Source of the DNA: Pukyongia sp.
GTDB lineage: Bacteria; Bacteroidota; Bacteroidia; Flavobacteriales; Flavobacteriaceae
Assembly: GCA_030148705.1 (NCBI GenBank)
Contig: JASBSY010000010.1
Location: 1 to 64,000, forward strand
Direction: 5' to 3'
DNA: 64,000 nt
The notes beneath the pieces were generated by a model. That model made no database searches. It was not told where the DNA came from and saw only the letters and a program-made list of their open reading frames with translations. Each line of letters begins with the position of its first letter. The first letter of the stretch is position 1. This document shows positions 34,315 through 44,127 of this stretch, piece after piece. A program made the translations under genes and the position numbers.

Positions 34315-35157
34315 GTGAAAGAGATTTTCGACACAGTTTCTGAAACCTGCAGTAGAAAGGTTACAAACATTTACAGCACCTCCTTTTCCCAGGCCACTAA
34401 AATGCTTGCTCCTACTATCCGTCAGGATATTTACAACATTTATGGATTTGTTCGTTTTGCAGATGAAATCGTGGATTCCTTCCACAATTACGACAAGGAG
34501 GTTTTATTCAATCGCTTTGAAAATGATCTGGAAAATGCGCTGAAAGAACGGATCAGCCTTAACCCCATCCTCAATTCATTTCAGCATACAGTTCACAAAT
34601 ACGACATAGACCGCGACCACATTAAATCGTTTATGACAAGCATGCGGATGGATCTTTCCAAATCCGATTATCTCACTGAATCCGAATTCAAGTCGTACAT
34701 CTACGGTTCGGCCGACGTTGTTGGCCTGATGTGCCTGAAAGTCTTTGTAAAAGGCGATATTACCGCATACGAAACCCTCAAAGAATCGGCCATGCACCTG
34801 GGATCGGCCTTTCAAAAGGTAAACTTTCTCAGGGACCTCAAAGCAGATTACGAACAACTGAATCGCAGTTATTTTCCAAACACCAATCTGGCTGCCCTGG
34901 ATGAAGCGTCCAAAAAAAGAATTATAGAAGAGATTCAGAATGATTTCAAATTGGGGTATGAAGGCATATTAAAGCTTCCAACTGAAGCTAAATTTGGTGT
35001 ATTCATTGCTTACCGGTATTATAAAAGACTGTTGAGAAAACTGTCACTTACCCCGGCAAGCGATATTAAAAATAAGCGAATCAGGGTGCCTAACTATGAA
35101 AAATTCGGTCTGTTTACCCGTAGCTATGTGAAATACCAATTAAAACTCGTTAGATAA
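34315..35157 (+). CDS. crtB: Phytoene synthase
   Basis: 280 residues from GTG 34315, one base after the crtI stop; a TTG at 34297 in frame lies inside crtI and gives a less likely N-terminus. It joins two geranylgeranyl diphosphates to phytoene. Both Asp-rich substrate/Mg sites are present: FADEIVDSF and NFLRDLKADYEQLNRSYFP. The start FDTVSETCSRKVTNIYSTSF is typical of flavobacterial CrtB. Co-transcribed with crtI. Confidence 0.95.
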   Translation: MKEIFDTVSETCSRKVTNIYSTSFSQATKMLAPTIRQDIYNIYGFVRFADEIVDSFHNYDKEVLFNRFENDLENALKERISLNPILNSFQHTVHKYDIDRDHIKSFMTSMRMDLSKSDYLTESEFKSYIYGSADVVGLMCLKVFVKGDITAYETLKESAMHLGSAFQKVNFLRDLKADYEQLNRSYFPNTNLAALDEASKKRIIEEIQNDFKLGYEGILKLPTEAKFGVFIAYRYYKRLLRKLSLTPASDIKNKRIRVPNYEKFGLFTRSYVKYQLKLVR

Positions 35158-35184
35158 TAATTAAGTCGGAAAAAAGAGAAAACT

Positions 35185-35634
35185 ATGACCACCTTACTTT
35201 GGATAGGAATATTTGTCGCTACCTTTTGTAACATGGAATTTATGGCCTGGTTCACGCACAAATATGTGATGCACGGCTTCCTGTGGAGTTTGCACAAGGA
35301 CCATCATAAGAAGGATCACGGAAGCTGGTGGGAGCGAAACGATTTCTTTTTTATCTTCTACGCCGCTGTGAGCATTGGCTGCTTTATCGGTTGGCAGTAT
35401 TATGGCTTTTGGGCAGGGCTGCCCATTGGTCTTGGAATCTTTTCCTATGGTCTGACGTACTTCATGGTGCACGATATATTTATTCACCAGCGATTTAAAC
35501 TATTCAGGAATGCCAACAACTGGTACGCAAGAGGAATAAGAAGGGCGCATAAAATACACCACAAGCATCTCGGTAAGGATAAAGGAGAATGCTTTGGTAT
35601 GCTATTTCCCCCCTTGAAGTATTTCAAAAAGTAA
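35185..35634 (+). CDS. crtZ: Beta-carotene hydroxylase
   Basis: A 149-residue membrane di-iron hydroxylase that turns beta-carotene into zeaxanthin. The four His clusters are HKYVMHG, HKDHHKKDH, HDIFIHQRF and RRAHKIHHKH, with four hydrophobic segments between them. Length is typical of bacterial CrtZ. It follows crtB by 27 bases and ends 3 bases before the cyclase gene. Confidence 0.95.
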   Translation: MTTLLWIGIFVATFCNMEFMAWFTHKYVMHGFLWSLHKDHHKKDHGSWWERNDFFFIFYAAVSIGCFIGWQYYGFWAGLPIGLGIFSYGLTYFMVHDIFIHQRFKLFRNANNWYARGIRRAHKIHHKHLGKDKGECFGMLFPPLKYFKK

Positions 35635-35637
35635 GGA

Positions 35638-36342
35638 ATGAAGTATCTCTACCTGTGGATTAATATTGGTTCGTTTATCATTCCATTCCTTTTCAGCTTT
35701 CATCCAAAATTAAAGTTCTATAAAAAATGGCCGGCCCTGGCAATGGGGCTACTGCTTATGATGGCTGTCTTCATTCCCTGGGATATTATGTTTACCAATC
35801 AAGGGTTTTGGGGGTTTAATCCCGACTATTTAAGTGGTTATTACCTGTTGGGGCTGCCGCTTGAAGAATGGCTTTTTTTTATTTGCATCCCTTACGCCTG
35901 TATTTTTACCCATTACGCCCTTTTAAAACTTTTCCCGGGATTTGTGTTTTCTAAACGCGTTGCTTCCGTAGCCTATGTTTCCCTTCTATGTTTGCTGATA
36001 GTGGTGCTCTGGTATTACTACGACCGCTGGTATACCCTGGTAAATTTCACCTATGCCCTACTCATACTGGGAGTGGTATTTAATCGCAGTAGAAGGTTAT
36101 TGCGTTCATACTTCGCAACCTATCTGGTGATACTGCTGCCCTTTTTTATCGTAAACGGTTTATTAACCGGAACCGGTATCCCGGAGCAGGTTGTTTGGTA
36201 CAACAATTCCGAAAATCTTGGGCTGCGCATCCTAACCATCCCTGCTGAAGACCTGATTTATAACCTCTCCATGTTACTAACTGTATTATTTGTAATGGAA
36301 ATTGCGCAAAACCGTTTGAAGAAAAATCAGCCTGATTCATAA
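35638..36342 (+). CDS. Lycopene cyclase, CrtYcd (heterodimer-type fusion)
   Basis: A 234-residue membrane protein with about seven helices in two related halves. The conserved segments PLEEWLFFICIPYACIFTHY and IPAEDLIYNLSMLLTVLF are the E/D-containing motifs of the CrtYc/CrtYd-type cyclase domain, here fused in one chain as in many Bacteroidota. It makes beta-carotene from lycopene, the substrate of CrtZ. Last gene of the carotenoid operon. Confidence 0.9.
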   Translation: MKYLYLWINIGSFIIPFLFSFHPKLKFYKKWPALAMGLLLMMAVFIPWDIMFTNQGFWGFNPDYLSGYYLLGLPLEEWLFFICIPYACIFTHYALLKLFPGFVFSKRVASVAYVSLLCLLIVVLWYYYDRWYTLVNFTYALLILGVVFNRSRRLLRSYFATYLVILLPFFIVNGLLTGTGIPEQVVWYNNSENLGLRILTIPAEDLIYNLSMLLTVLFVMEIAQNRLKKNQPDS

Positions 36343-36480
36343 GTAAACACTTATTCAGATTACTTATCCTTACCAATTATGTTAATTAATTGTCGATAAA
36401 AAACATTGTTTATCGTTAAAGTGCAATTTTATCAGTATATTGGAGAATGCTCCCCAGAATAATAACCAAAAACTTGCACT

Positions 36481-37146
36481 ATGGTACTACGTACTCTTTG
36501 CGTGCTTTTATTCTGCATACCTGTTATTGCACAGGTGGGAATCAATACAACTTCACCTACCGCGTCACTCGATATTAACGGCAATCTAAAGATTAGATCC
36601 ATTTCGGAAGAAACCTTCATTTCAAATGTGAAGGACTCCATCCTCGTTATTAACGGAAGTCTGGTTAAGTCTGTACCTGCCGCTTCAGTCGTGGAACTGG
36701 CCCTGCCATCTATCGTAAAAGGCCATTTTACCGGGACGGGGACAACAACGATTTCCCTCGCCACCGGGTCAGAGCGGATTCCTTTCGATACTGAGGACTT
36801 CGACGGCAATAGTGAATTCAACACCTCCACCTATACCTTTACCGCAAAACAAGACGGATATTACAATGTATACGTGCAAATAAAAGCAGATCCTTCTATT
36901 GCTATCAGTACTAATTTTGGAGTAGCCATCCTTAAAAACGGAGCTGTGGTAAATAGAAATGAGTTTGCAAATATTGGCGTGCTGGGAGCCAATGTAACGC
37001 CACCATTAAGGAATGTTTCCACATTGCTGCAGCTGAACAACGGGGATACCATTTCTTTTAATGTGTTAGGTGCTATTGCCATGGGCTCTGTAGACATTTT
37101 GGAAAATTCTCAGGATAGCTTTTTCACCATCAATCAAATCCGCTAA
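36481..37146 (+). CDS. Secreted protein with C1q/TNF-like fold, unknown function
   Basis: A 221-residue exported protein: MVLRTLCVLLFCIPVIAQVG is the signal peptide, then INTTSPTASLDINGNLKIRS, an opening common to many secreted flavobacterial proteins. The C-terminal half (about 80-221), with YTFTAKQDGYYNVYVQIKAD and LLQLNNGDTISFNVLG, looks like a jelly-roll of the C1q/TNF-like kind. No sorting domain is seen. It stands alone after the crt genes. Function unknown. Confidence 0.7.
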   Translation: MVLRTLCVLLFCIPVIAQVGINTTSPTASLDINGNLKIRSISEETFISNVKDSILVINGSLVKSVPAASVVELALPSIVKGHFTGTGTTTISLATGSERIPFDTEDFDGNSEFNTSTYTFTAKQDGYYNVYVQIKADPSIAISTNFGVAILKNGAVVNRNEFANIGVLGANVTPPLRNVSTLLQLNNGDTISFNVLGAIAMGSVDILENSQDSFFTINQIR

Positions 37147-37163
37147 GCTTCGAACCAAAAACG

Positions 37164-37193
37164 AAACAGCCCCGGGATTTCCGGGGCTGTTTA
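37164..37193. terminator. Bidirectional terminator before aconitase
   Basis: AACAGCCCCGG (37165-37175) pairs with CCGGGGCTGTT (37181-37191), an 11-bp stem with a 5-base loop, placed between two convergent genes. Confidence 0.88.
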
Positions 37194-37198
37194 AGTTA

Positions 37199-39463
37199 TC
37201 AGGCATTTTGTTTCTTAATGAGGTTAAGTGCCGAACCTTCCCTATACCAGGCTACCTGGGCTACGTTATAGGTGTGATTGGCTGTGATCATGTCAATACT
37301 GCCATCGGCATGTACCACCTCAATTGTTAGCGGTCTTCCCTCCCGGAAATCGGCTATATCCACAAAGTTAAAGGTATCATCCTCCTGTATAAGGTCGTAA
37401 TCGCTCTCATTCGCAAATGTAAGCGCTAACATTCCCTGCTTCTTAAGATTGGTTTCATGTATTCTCGCAAACGATTTAACCAGCACTGCAGCTACGCCCA
37501 GATGTCTGGGCTGCATAGCAGCATGCTCCCGGGATGATCCTTCCCCGTAATTATGGTCTCCCACAACTATGGTTTTTATCCCCTTGGCTTTATACTGTCG
37601 TTGGGTATCGGGTACTCCGCCATATTCTCCATCCAACTGACTCTTTACAAAATTGGTTTTCTTATTAAAAGCATTCACCGCCCCTATGAGGGTGTTATTC
37701 GCAATGTTGTCCAAATGGCCCCTGTAACGCAGCCAGGGTCCTGCCATGGAAATATGGTCGGTTGTACACTTCCCGAAAGCCTTGATCAATAATTTTACAC
37801 CCTGCATCTCCGAATCTCGGATAGGCTCGAAAGGGGTTAGCAGCTGAAGACGCTCACTATCCGGCTTTACTTTTACATTTACTTCGCTACCATCAATACG
37901 TGGTGGAATATAGCCGGCATCCTCCACCTCGAAACCTCTCGGCGGCAGTTCGATCCCTCTTGGCTCATCCAACTTTACCTCGTCTCCGTCTTCGTTTATC
38001 AGCGTATCGTGCATAGGATCGAAATCCAAGCGCCCCGAAATTGCAATCGCAGCAACCATTTCAGGTGACCCTACAAAGGCATGGGTATTAGGATTCCCAT
38101 CTGCACGCTTTGAAAAGTTCCGGTTAAAGGAGTGAACTATCGTATTCTTCTCATCACCAAGGACATCACTTCGGTCCCACTGACCAATACACGGTCCGCA
38201 GGCATTGGTGAATATAGTTGCTCCCAGGTCTTCGAAAACTTGAAGCAATCCGTCACGCTCAGCGGTAAATCGAATTTGTTCCGATCCCGGATTTATTCCG
38301 AAATCACTTTTGGGCTTTAATTTCTTATCGATGGCTTGCTGTGCAATTGAAGCAGCCCTGGTGAGGTCTTCATATGAAGAATTCGTACAGGAACCTATAA
38401 GTCCCCACATCACGTTAATTGGCCAATCGTTTTCCCGTGCCTTGGCACCCAACTCGCCCACCGGGGTCGCAAGATCGGGCGTAAACGGCCCGTTGAGGTG
38501 TGGCCTAAGTTCGGACAGGTTAATTTCAATAACCTGGTCGAAATATTGCTCGGGATTTTCGTAGACTTCAGGATCTCCTGTGAGATACTCACGTATTTTA
38601 TTCGCTTCATCTGCGATTTCAGACCTGTCTGTCGCTCTAAGGAATCTCTCCATGGCATCGTCATATCCAAACGTAGATGTTGTAGCTCCTATCTCTGCAC
38701 CCATATTACATATGGTTCCTTTCCCAGTACAGGACAGGTTCTTGGCTCCGGGGCCGAAGTATTCCACAATGGAACCTGTTCCTCCTTTAACTGTAAGTAT
38801 TCCGGCGACTTTAAGAATTACGTCCTTGCTGGCCGTCCACCCGTTAAGGTTTCCGGTAAGTTTTACACCGATTAATTTGGGAAATTTAAGTTCCCATGGC
38901 ATCCCTGCCATAACGTCCACAGCATCTGCTCCTCCTACTCCAACAGCTACCATTCCCAAACCACCTGCATTTACGGTATGCGAATCGGTTCCTATCATCA
39001 TACCGCCAGGATAGGCATAGTTCTCCAATACCACCTGGTGAATAATCCCTGCACCAGGCTTCCAGAAACCTATTCCGTATTTATTAGAAACTGATTCCAG
39101 GAAGTGGAACACCTCATTACTACTCTCATTTGCCCTTATTAGATCGGGAACCGCACCATCCTTGGCCTGGATCAAATGATCGCAATGTACTGTTGTTGGT
39201 ACGGCTACTTTATTCTTTCCCGCCTGCATAAACTGCAGTAGCGCCATTTGCGCTGTTGCATCCTGACAAGCGATACGGTCCGGTGCAAAATCCACATAAT
39301 CCTTACCTCGCTGAAAGGCTTTAGTGGGCATTCCGTCCCATAAATGTGCATATAGTATTTTTTCTGAAAGAGTTAAAGGCTTGCCTACTATTTCTCGTGC
39401 TTTGTCAACGCGCTCGGGAAATTTCGAATATACCTCCTTTATCATGTCAATATCGAATGCCAT
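37199..39463 (-). CDS. Aconitate hydratase
   Basis: A 754-residue enzyme interconverting citrate and isocitrate in the TCA cycle with a [4Fe-4S] cluster. Cluster cysteines are visible in [13 protein letters not shown] and in [14 protein letters not shown]. Other landmarks: [27 protein letters not shown] and the swivel domain [19 protein letters not shown]. The layout matches mitochondrial-type aconitase, the usual form in Bacteroidota. It is monocistronic here. Confidence 0.96.
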   Translation of the reverse strand: MAFDIDMIKEVYSKFPERVDKAREIVGKPLTLSEKILYAHLWDGMPTKAFQRGKDYVDFAPDRIACQDATAQMALLQFMQAGKNKVAVPTTVHCDHLIQAKDGAVPDLIRANESSNEVFHFLESVSNKYGIGFWKPGAGIIHQVVLENYAYPGGMMIGTDSHTVNAGGLGMVAVGVGGADAVDVMAGMPWELKFPKLIGVKLTGNLNGWTASKDVILKVAGILTVKGGTGSIVEYFGPGAKNLSCTGKGTICNMGAEIGATTSTFGYDDAMERFLRATDRSEIADEANKIREYLTGDPEVYENPEQYFDQVIEINLSELRPHLNGPFTPDLATPVGELGAKARENDWPINVMWGLIGSCTNSSYEDLTRAASIAQQAIDKKLKPKSDFGINPGSEQIRFTAERDGLLQVFEDLGATIFTNACGPCIGQWDRSDVLGDEKNTIVHSFNRNFSKRADGNPNTHAFVGSPEMVAAIAISGRLDFDPMHDTLINEDGDEVKLDEPRGIELPPRGFEVEDAGYIPPRIDGSEVNVKVKPDSERLQLLTPFEPIRDSEMQGVKLLIKAFGKCTTDHISMAGPWLRYRGHLDNIANNTLIGAVNAFNKKTNFVKSQLDGEYGGVPDTQRQYKAKGIKTIVVGDHNYGEGSSREHAAMQPRHLGVAAVLVKSFARIHETNLKKQGMLALTFANESDYDLIQEDDTFNFVDIADFREGRPLTIEVVHADGSIDMITANHTYNVAQVAWYREGSALNLIKKQNA

Positions 39464-39631
39464 AGTGTGTTGTTTTTGGTTTTAGAAAGGACTGCGAAAA
39501 TACAAAATTTTAAGATAATTTAAAAATATCTAACAAAAAGCCGATTTATATGAATTTAATTCACAAAACAATAGTTTTCATTACGTTATTTTAATGATTT
39601 TTCAATTTTTGATATAATAATTTGAGATATT

Positions 39632-40780
39632 CTAATTTTTCCTAAATCCGAAAAACTTTAATACCCCGGGTGAATCCCTTAAATCGGTGACCGGTTTCTC
39701 GAAAAACCTATACAACAGGTAAGAAAGCAAAAAGGTAATACCCCAGTAAAGGAAGGTATATGCCCAAAGTGCAATGCCGCGTAATTCTTCGGAAGGAAAG
39801 ATCACCTTCATGCTGTGAAGGATAATTGTGTAATGCAATAAGTACAATGAATACGAGATAACACTTAAGGTAACGAAGAACTTAATGAGTGCCTTTGAAG
39901 CTATTTCCACCCGAACCAGGTATGGAATGGTCATGGCAATGGCCACAGAATGAATGGCCAGATAGAGAATAACCATAAAAGCAGGGGTCTCTTCAACGGA
40001 AATACCCAGCGGTACTCTTAATATATTCAGAAAAATAAAAATAAACAGCCCGCCAAAAAGTAAGAGCCGATCGTAACTATGGATCCAATCGGTGTATTTG
40101 TTATAGAAATATCGGAGCAAAAAACCCCAGTAAACCGCATCCAGCCTATAAATCAATACCTTGCGAATCCGCTCATTCCACTCGCTGATATTTGCGACTT
40201 CATAAGTGTAGTAAAAATATACCTTAGTTAGTGTAAAGATCAATAGAATCAAGATGGTTACGTACAAATAGAATCTGTCCCTGTTTTTCTTCGGAAAGAG
40301 AACAATTAGCCCATATAATAATACCGGGCCTATGATATAGGAGAACTGTTCAACCGATAAACTCCAGGAAACCCTGTAGAACGGCAATGAAGTATCGGTA
40401 ACATTCTGTATATAGAACACATACCGATAAATCTTCTGTGGTAATTCTCCGTAGATCATATACCAGACAAAGACATTTACCATCAGCAGCAAATAGTAAT
40501 TGGGAAAGGTTCGGAACCACCGTCGATAGAGAAAATGGCGGATATTGGAAAACGAAAAGTCCGGTTTAACGATCTCACGCCATACAATCTTCCCTATTAG
40601 AAATCCACTGATGATAAAGAAAACCTCCACCCCTGCAGTACCACTAAGCTGCATGGCAGCCGCTACTACCTTGGGGTAGTGATCACTAATCCAAAGCGTG
40701 TGTGAAAACAATACCAACAGAATGGCGATGGAGCGGGCAATATCGAGACCTATATTCCTCTTCTTATCGCTAATATTCAT
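39632..40780 (-). CDS. Acyltransferase family 3 (OafA/YrhL-like) membrane protein
   Basis: A 382-residue membrane protein with about ten helices. The start is typical: NIGLDIARSIAILLVLFSHT, then GVEVFFIISGFLIGKIVWRE and RRWFRTFPNYYLLL. The conserved His in the first helix and the R-x10-H pattern are present. Such enzymes acetylate surface polysaccharide, LPS or peptidoglycan. The substrate is unknown and no polysaccharide cluster adjoins it. Confidence 0.9.
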   Translation of the reverse strand: MNISDKKRNIGLDIARSIAILLVLFSHTLWISDHYPKVVAAAMQLSGTAGVEVFFIISGFLIGKIVWREIVKPDFSFSNIRHFLYRRWFRTFPNYYLLLMVNVFVWYMIYGELPQKIYRYVFYIQNVTDTSLPFYRVSWSLSVEQFSYIIGPVLLYGLIVLFPKKNRDRFYLYVTILILLIFTLTKVYFYYTYEVANISEWNERIRKVLIYRLDAVYWGFLLRYFYNKYTDWIHSYDRLLLFGGLFIFIFLNILRVPLGISVEETPAFMVILYLAIHSVAIAMTIPYLVRVEIASKALIKFFVTLSVISYSLYLLHYTIILHSMKVIFPSEELRGIALWAYTFLYWGITFLLSYLLYRFFEKPVTDLRDSPGVLKFFGFRKN

Positions 40781-40886
40781 AGCAGCGGTTAGGGATTAAC
40801 GTGCGGAAGTTACAAAAAAGGAAACAGCAAGCCAGAGAAGCTCTCTAATAAAAACATTAGTCTTTAGTGGTGTAGCCTACACTAAA

Positions 40887-41840
40887 TTAGAATAAACTCG
40901 TAACGATCTCCTCTATACTAAGCCCTTCGGCCTCAGCCTTATAATTCTTAATAAGTCGGTGTCTCAGAATTCCGATGGCAACTTTCTGCACATCTTCTAT
41001 ATCGGGAGAAAATTTACCTTGTAATGCCGCGTACGACTTTGCTCCGAGTATTAAGTTCTGAGAAGCCCTTGGTCCGGCACCCCAATCGATGTAATTTTTT
41101 ACAAGTTCAGGTGATGCCTGGCTTTTGGGACGGGTCTTCCCAACCAAAGTCACCGCGTATTCCACTACATTATCGGCGACAGGAATCTTTCTAATTAATT
41201 TCTGATAGCCGATAATCTCTTCGGCAGTAAACAAAGAGTTTACAGACTGAAGGTCCCCACCGGTAGTCGATTTTACAACCTCGACTTCTTCCGAAAAACT
41301 GGGGTAATCCAAATTAATGGCAAACATAAAACGATCCAGCTGGGCTTCCGGCAGCGGATAAGTTCCTTCCTGTTCTATAGGGTTTTGGGTGGCCAGTACA
41401 AAATAAGGTAGGTCCAGCTTGTAATGGTGACCGGCAATTGTCACGGCACGTTCCTGCATGGCCTCCAACAGGGCAGCCTGGGTTTTGGGTGGTGTACGGT
41501 TAATCTCATCGGCAAGGATGATATTCGCAAAAATAGGCCCCTTAATAAACTTGAACTCCCTGTTCTGGTCCAGGATCTCCGATCCAAGGATATCGCTGGG
41601 CATTAAATCGGGTGTAAACTGAATTCTTTTGAATTTTAACCCCAAGGCCTCGGCCACAGTGTTAACCAGTAGTGTTTTTGCCAGGCCGGGCACACCGATC
41701 AGCAACGCATGACCCCCGGAAAAAACAGAGAGTAAAACCTGCTCGACCACTTCGTCCTGCCCAACAATTACCTTCTTTATTTCCTGCCTTAACGCATTGT
41801 ATTTCTTTACTAACTTTTCAATTTCTGCTACGTCGGACAT
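40887..41840 (-). CDS. MoxR-family AAA+ ATPase
   Basis: A 317-residue ATPase with Walker A (GVPGLAKTLL), Walker B (ILADEINRTPPKTQAALLEAM), sensor 1 (VLATQNPIEQEGTYPLPEAQ) and sensor 2 (RASQNLILGAK). MoxR proteins act as chaperone-like activators, commonly with von Willebrand A proteins such as BatA/BatB. No VWA partner is in the window. It follows the parvulin genes by 12 bases and is probably co-transcribed with them. Confidence 0.94.
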   Translation of the reverse strand: MSDVAEIEKLVKKYNALRQEIKKVIVGQDEVVEQVLLSVFSGGHALLIGVPGLAKTLLVNTVAEALGLKFKRIQFTPDLMPSDILGSEILDQNREFKFIKGPIFANIILADEINRTPPKTQAALLEAMQERAVTIAGHHYKLDLPYFVLATQNPIEQEGTYPLPEAQLDRFMFAINLDYPSFSEEVEVVKSTTGGDLQSVNSLFTAEEIIGYQKLIRKIPVADNVVEYAVTLVGKTRPKSQASPELVKNYIDWGAGPRASQNLILGAKSYAALQGKFSPDIEDVQKVAIGILRHRLIKNYKAEAEGLSIEEIVTSLF

Positions 41841-41852
41841 ACGGTAAACATT

Positions 41853-43298
41853 TTATTTTTTTATCCAGTTATTGGCGAAGTCGCAATCGTTGAAATCGCG
41901 ATTTACGCTAATATAGGTTTCTTCAATCTTTTTATCCTGCCATGTTTGAATTGCCTTGATCTGCTTTTCCTTTAAGGCCAATTCCTTGATCTTCTCATAA
42001 TCTTTTACATAATCGGCAGGATGCTCTTCAAAGCGCTTTGTTACAGTGAGAATTTTAAAGCTGCTCTTCCCGGTCCTGTCGCGATCCGTAAAGACTTTCG
42101 ACACCTCACCCTCCTCGAGGTTGTACACCTGTGCACTAAGTGTAGGATCCATTTTGGTAAGGTCGAAGCGGGTATCCCCGGTAATCGGGTTCATAAGGCG
42201 ACCCCCGTTATTACGGGTTTCTTTCTGATCGGAAAATAACCTGGCAGCATCCGAAAACGAAATTTTACCATCAACTATATCCTGCCGAATTTCGTCGATC
42301 TTGGTTTTAGCCTTATCTATAGTCTCCTGTGAAACCTCCGGAAACAAAAGTATATGACGTACATCGACCTCCTGCCCCCTAATCTTTTCTACATACAAGA
42401 TGTGAAATCCAAAAGCTGTTTCGAAGGGTTCACTTACCTCGCCCTCCAACAATGAAAAAGCCTGATCCTTAAACTCCTTTGCAAATGGCGCATCTCGTTT
42501 AACACCCGGAATTAACCCGCCACGTCTCGCACTTCCTTCATCCTTTGAATAGAAAACTGCCTTTGTTGTAAAACTTGCCCCGTTTTCCACTACGTCCCGT
42601 CGAATCTCGGTTAAACGGTCTATCACGTCCTGTCTCGCTTTCTCTGTAACTTCGGGTTCTACCACAATTTGGGCCACTTCAACCTCTGCGCCGAAAATGG
42701 GACGTTCATCTTCCGGTATGGAAAAGAAGAAATTGCGAACTTCCTCCGGTGTGATTTCCACAGCTTCAACAATCTTCTTTTGCATTTCAGCCGCAAGAGC
42801 AATCTGTTTGTTTACCTCGAACAACTGTTTTCTCAGATCCTCGATATTGTCTTTTCGGTAATATTCTGCAACTTTCTCTTCTGAACCAAGTTCGCTGATA
42901 AGGTATTGCATCTGCTGATCCAACCGACCGTTAATCTGATCGTCGGAAACCACAATGCTATCCTGTTTTGCGTGATGTGTATACAAACGGTCTTCCATGA
43001 GCTTACCTAACATCTGACAGCGGGTAATACCTTCAATGGAAGCTCCCTGCTGTTGTAATTCGAGAAAGCTCAGGTCGATATCGAATTCCACGATCACATA
43101 TTCTCCTACCACTGCACTTACACCGCCGGCTTTTATACGTTTAAACGGTTTAACCGTATCCTTAACCTTGGGTTGAGGGACTTCCTCCTCTACAGCGGAA
43201 ACCTCCAAAGTATCGACTACAACGGTTTCCTCCTGGGCGATTAATCCTCCCCCAATCATGAGAAGCGCAATAAAACTACTGCGTTTTATAAATTTCAT
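41853..43298 (-). CDS. SurA-like periplasmic chaperone with two parvulin domains
   Basis: 481 residues from ATG 43298 (MKFIKRSSFIALLMIGGG); the longer reading adds 7 residues. Signal peptide ends near GLIAQ. An N-terminal SurA-like helical domain (about 45-190) is followed by two PpiC/parvulin domains: the first around SARRGGLIPGVKRDAPFAKE with FGFHILYVEKI, the second around VRHILLFPEVS and RNNGGRLMNP. It should fold or escort outer-membrane proteins. Its start overlaps the end of the upstream gene by 23 bases. Confidence 0.9.
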   Translation of the reverse strand: MKFIKRSSFIALLMIGGGLIAQEETVVVDTLEVSAVEEEVPQPKVKDTVKPFKRIKAGGVSAVVGEYVIVEFDIDLSFLELQQQGASIEGITRCQMLGKLMEDRLYTHHAKQDSIVVSDDQINGRLDQQMQYLISELGSEEKVAEYYRKDNIEDLRKQLFEVNKQIALAAEMQKKIVEAVEITPEEVRNFFFSIPEDERPIFGAEVEVAQIVVEPEVTEKARQDVIDRLTEIRRDVVENGASFTTKAVFYSKDEGSARRGGLIPGVKRDAPFAKEFKDQAFSLLEGEVSEPFETAFGFHILYVEKIRGQEVDVRHILLFPEVSQETIDKAKTKIDEIRQDIVDGKISFSDAARLFSDQKETRNNGGRLMNPITGDTRFDLTKMDPTLSAQVYNLEEGEVSKVFTDRDRTGKSSFKILTVTKRFEEHPADYVKDYEKIKELALKEKQIKAIQTWQDKKIEETYISVNRDFNDCDFANNWIKK

Positions 43299-44127
43299 AT
43301 TTATTGTTTTTAACGGCATCTTTGGTAATATCTGTTTCTAATTTACGAATGAGTTCAAGCTTTCGCCTGTTGAGAATTATGTCTTTAATGGTAGACCGAA
43401 CATGCGATAAAGGCGCAATATCGTTTGGCTGAAGGACGTCTTCTATTTTCACCAAATATACTCCTAATGAATCTTGTATCTGTGAATAATTTGATTTTTT
43501 TAAAAATTTGTCCGTATCGGTCGATAAGATGGGCAGGGCCGACAATACCAGCTGTTCTTTAACCCAAACCGAATCGTTGAAATTATGTGATCTGAATTGT
43601 ATGCTCATGGAATCGAGTAAGCGCCGATCCTGTTCGTTAAATCGCGCCAATCGCGTCCTAACAAGCTCGAGATTTGAATAATCCGGAGGCAAATGAACAT
43701 ATCGCAGCTTGTACAACTCGTCATTAAGAATGAAGTTATTTTTATTCAAATCGTAATAGATCTCATACTCCGATTCGGTGATAGTACTGTCCAGTGTCTG
43801 ACCCACTATTGCGTTTTTATAGGCTTCAGTGTATAGGTCATTGCGGTATTGTGATACCAGTCGATCGAAATCCTGAAGTTGTTTCTCGCTCAAGTTAATC
43901 TCGGCCTGATCTATTAGGAGCTGCTTGGTAGCCCACCTGTTGATAAAATTCTGGACTACCAATGTACTGTCGTCCACAGACATATTCTCGTTTATCAGCG
44001 AAGCAATATCCTCCTTGTAAAGATAACTGTCATTCACCCGCGCAATAGGAATCCTATCTGTATCCTGTTTAAAATAATCGCAGGATACCAACAATAAGAG
44101 TGATATGATCAATATGCCTATTCGCAT
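43276..44127 (-). CDS. SurA-N-like lipoprotein, chaperone relative
   Basis: A 283-residue lipoprotein (LLLLVSCDYFK lipobox). After RIPIARVNDSYLYKEDIASL it has a helical SurA N-terminal-like domain. The C-terminal part lacks a recognisable parvulin active-site pattern, so it is probably a chaperone without isomerase activity. Its ATG overlaps the stop of the upstream parvulin gene by one base (TAATG), and its end overlaps the next gene by 23 bases: all three are translated as one tight unit. Confidence 0.8.
   Translation of the reverse strand: MRIGILIISLLLLVSCDYFKQDTDRIPIARVNDSYLYKEDIASLINENMSVDDSTLVVQNFINRWATKQLLIDQAEINLSEKQLQDFDRLVSQYRNDLYTEAYKNAIVGQTLDSTITESEYEIYYDLNKNNFILNDELYKLRYVHLPPDYSNLELVRTRLARFNEQDRRLLDSMSIQFRSHNFNDSVWVKEQLVLSALPILSTDTDKFLKKSNYSQIQDSLGVYLVKIEDVLQPNDIAPLSHVRSTIKDIILNRRKLELIRKLETDITKDAVKNNKYEIYKTQ

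Noticed and set aside
36390-36420. Terminator after the carotenoid operon
   Set aside because: CGATAAA/TTTATCG forms a weak AT-rich stem without a T-run, so it is not called.
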